Below are positions 62,377-64,000 of a DNA stretch of 64,000 bases, piece after piece. The position numbers and the translations under genes are program-made. The notes beneath the pieces were generated by a model. The model ran no database searches. It had not been told where the DNA came from and saw only the letters and a program-made list of their open reading frames with translations. The DNA lies in contig NZ_FUZF01000001.1 in the NCBI RefSeq assembly GCF_900168125.1, positions 62,001 to 126,000 of the forward strand, read 5' to 3'. Numbering within the stretch: position 1 is the first letter of the stretch; each line of letters starts with the position of its first letter. The DNA comes from Sphingobacterium nematocida. GTDB taxonomy: Bacteria; Bacteroidota; Bacteroidia; Sphingobacteriales; Sphingobacteriaceae.

Positions 62377-63114
62377 ATGACAGAGAGCGAAAGACTAGAA
62401 GCAACATCATTTTATAAAGATGTACTGTTATTACTCCATGAGAGTGAATACGATTATATGCTTGGCGGCGCATTTGCCATGTACCACTACGCAGGGATCT
62501 ACCGGGACACAAAAGATCTGGATATTTTTTGCAAAAGTAGTGAGTACCCTAAAATTCTCAAACTATTTGAACAGGCAGGCTATCAGATAGAGCTGACAGA
62601 TGTTCGTTGGCTGGCAAAAGTCTTCAAAGGCGATTACTTTATAGACATTATATTCGATAGCGTCAATCATATATGCACTGTTGAAGACAGTTGGTATGAA
62701 CGCGCTGAGGAAGGAACGTTTTCAGATATCCCTGTGCGTTTTATCCCCGTAGAGGAGTTGATCTGGTGCAAAATCTATGTCCAAAACCGAGAGCGCTATG
62801 ATAATGCAGATATCAATCATATCTTGCTGAGATACGGTAGACAACTTGATTGGGATCATCTCCTCTATCGACTGGATGGACATTGGCATCTTTTTCTGGC
62901 AGCTCTCTTAATATTTCAGTTTGTATACCCGGCCGATTACCGGGACATCATTCCGAAAAGGATATTTGATGAATTGCTGGGTCGAGCTCAGGAACAATAT
63001 GACCTTCCTCCGCCTTTAGAAAAGGTATGTCGAGGACCACTTATCGATCAGACCCAGTATCAAGTGGATATCAAAGAATGGGATTACAAGTCCTACACCA
63101 TTACTACAATCTAG
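62377..63114 (+). CDS. Nucleotidyltransferase-fold protein
   Basis: The 245-residue protein has MLGGAFAMYHYAG followed by RDTKDLDIFC, the GG...DxD core of the nucleotidyltransferase superfamily, and a C-terminal helical part with RYGRQLDWDHLLYRLDGHWHLF. It is related to stand-alone nucleotidyltransferase-like proteins of unknown substrate. No toxin or antitoxin partner is visible. The metallophosphoesterase begins 8 bases later. Confidence 0.75.
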   Translation: MTESERLEATSFYKDVLLLLHESEYDYMLGGAFAMYHYAGIYRDTKDLDIFCKSSEYPKILKLFEQAGYQIELTDVRWLAKVFKGDYFIDIIFDSVNHICTVEDSWYERAEEGTFSDIPVRFIPVEELIWCKIYVQNRERYDNADINHILLRYGRQLDWDHLLYRLDGHWHLFLAALLIFQFVYPADYRDIIPKRIFDELLGRAQEQYDLPPPLEKVCRGPLIDQTQYQVDIKEWDYKSYTITTI

Positions 63115-63122
63115 ATTTAACT

Positions 63123-63857
63123 ATGGAAAGAGCAAAGAAAAGAGTGGCCGCTATGGCCGATATTCATGTCAAAAGTACGGATCGCGGTCTCTGGAAAGAT
63201 ACCTTTGAACAAGTAAATACAGAGGCTGATGTACTGATCATCTGTGGCGACCTCACCGACACAGGCGATGAGGATGAAGCCAAGGTGTTGGGCGAAGCTT
63301 TACACAGTTTGCATATCCCCGTAATAGGCGTATTAGGCAACCATGATTTTGAAAAAGGCCGACAGAAAATTATTAAGCAGATCCTTACCGAACATAAGAT
63401 GACGCTCCTCGACGGCGAATTTACGGTGGCCTGCGGTATAGGTTTTGCCGGCACCAAGGGCTTTGGCGGAGGTTTCGATCAATTTATGCTGTCGATATTT
63501 GGAGAAGATATGATGAAGGAGTTTGTCCATGAAGCCGTGAACGAATCCTTGCAACTTGACCGTGCGCTCACACGATTAGAACAAGAACATCCTAATGTTC
63601 CCAAAGTAGCCTTGTTACATTATGCGCCCATAAAAAGTACAGTCGAAGGAGAAGCCGAACAGCTATATCCCTTTTTAGGCTCCTCCCATCTTGCTGAAGC
63701 ACTTAACAGACGCCAAGTCGCTGTAGCCTTTCACGGTCATGCGCACGGCGGTACCATCTTTGGTCAGACATCAAGTAATATTCCCGTTTATAATGTGGCT
63801 CTTCCTTTACTTAAAACCCAACATCCTGGCACTTCATATATGATTGTGGAAGTGTAA
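63123..63857 (+). CDS. Calcineurin-like metallophosphoesterase
   Basis: Starting at 63123 gives MERAKKRVAAMADIH; a longer reading from 63027 overlaps the previous gene. The 244-residue protein carries the phosphoesterase motifs in order: ADIH, CGDLTDTG, VLGNHDFE, LLHYAPIKST and AFHGHAHGG. The two-metal site is complete. The substrate may be a cyclic nucleotide, phosphoester or nucleic acid. It is coupled to the nucleotidyltransferase-fold gene (8 bases). Confidence 0.9.
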   Translation: MERAKKRVAAMADIHVKSTDRGLWKDTFEQVNTEADVLIICGDLTDTGDEDEAKVLGEALHSLHIPVIGVLGNHDFEKGRQKIIKQILTEHKMTLLDGEFTVACGIGFAGTKGFGGGFDQFMLSIFGEDMMKEFVHEAVNESLQLDRALTRLEQEHPNVPKVALLHYAPIKSTVEGEAEQLYPFLGSSHLAEALNRRQVAVAFHGHAHGGTIFGQTSSNIPVYNVALPLLKTQHPGTSYMIVEV

Positions 63858-63905
63858 AAGGAAGAAAAATACACCTGAATTTTTAAAAACAAAATAAGAA
63901 AAATT

Positions 63906-64000
63906 ATGGCACAATTAACAGACAAAAAAATAGCGATCCTAGTTGCAGATGGCTTTGAAGAAGTAGAATTGACAAGTCCCCAAGAAGCCTTGGTACAAGC
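63906..64000 (+). CDS. DJ-1/PfpI-family protein, truncated by the window end
   Basis: Only 31 residues are visible. MAQLTDKKIAILVADGFEEV is the typical start of PfpI/YhbO-type proteins (strand, then GFEExE). The gene runs off the right edge. It is the second PfpI-type gene in the region. Confidence 0.8.
   Translation, partial: MAQLTDKKIAILVADGFEEVELTSPQEALVQ

Noticed and set aside
1..64000. CRISPR arrays, tRNA or rRNA genes, insertion sequences, prophage genes, toxin-antitoxin pairs
   Set aside because: No regular spacer repeats, no transposase or integrase frames and no cloverleaf-like intergenic sequence was noticed by eye. The nucleotidyltransferase-fold gene at 62377 has no antitoxin-like partner.

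Overview
The window looks like chromosomal DNA of a Bacteroidota bacterium, most likely Sphingobacteriaceae (Sphingobacterium or a close relative). The evidence is family content (DUF4296 lipoprotein next to MutS2, THUMP-like methyltransferase, Crp-controlled paired YeeE/YedE proteins, one-subunit cytochrome b succinate dehydrogenase), many short lipoproteins with a Bacteroidota-style lipobox, and promoters of the TAnnTTTG (-7) type. Some of these promoters sit only 4 to 7 bases before the start codon. G+C looks to be near 40 percent. I see no rRNA, tRNA, CRISPR array, integrase or transposase, and no phage module.

Layout. 1-6.7 kb: metal-binding-like small protein, large TPR protein, exported amidohydrolase with an ankyrin lipoprotein, AraC regulator, lipoprotein. 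6.8-16.2 kb: housekeeping genes (mutS2 with DUF4296; yggS, GNAT and DUF3298 lipoprotein; aspartate kinase and methyltransferase; LLM oxidoreductase). 16.2-19.6 kb: a TPP riboswitch controlling a PnuT-type thiamine transporter and a flavin monooxygenase-like protein, then mqo. 19.8-31.6 kb: fabG, a LuxE-like protein, zinc metallopeptidase, PhnA-like protein, Crp regulator with a split YeeE/YedE transporter, hybrid histidine kinase, ispE, DEAD helicase, ClC channel. 31.6-31.9 kb: a candidate non-coding RNA with its own promoter and terminator. 31.9-39.5 kb: porin, DASS dicarboxylate transporter and sdhCAB, a likely C4-dicarboxylate uptake and respiration module, plus a FAD oxidoreductase.

39.5-64 kb is an accessory, stress-flavoured region: DUF2383 protein, NarL-type response regulator with a degenerate kinase, ECF sigma factor, SDR, baeRF protein, fused OtsA-OtsB trehalose synthase/phosphatase overlapping a GH15 hydrolase, Rho_N-like protein with topoisomerase IB, a phytochrome-like histidine kinase without chromophore-binding residues, a Cys-rich copper-binding bundle, GT4/unknown/GH130 sugar genes, CinA/PncC, SemiSWEET, DJ-1/PfpI proteins and DUF4142. 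Several of these unrelated genes share an upstream motif close to TTTATACG, often repeated at an exact 20-base period. This suggests one regulator, possibly the local NarL response regulator or ECF sigma factor, controls a stress and osmoprotection regulon.

The most promising undescribed signals are: a two-copy leader element (36.8 and 60.5 kb) that is both an inverted repeat and a start-proximal small ORF beginning MKYP and containing LDIPY; the orphan structured RNA candidate at 31.65-31.85 kb; the 20-base-period motif arrays; the TPP-riboswitch-linked flavin monooxygenase; and two sensor kinases that have lost signature residues.
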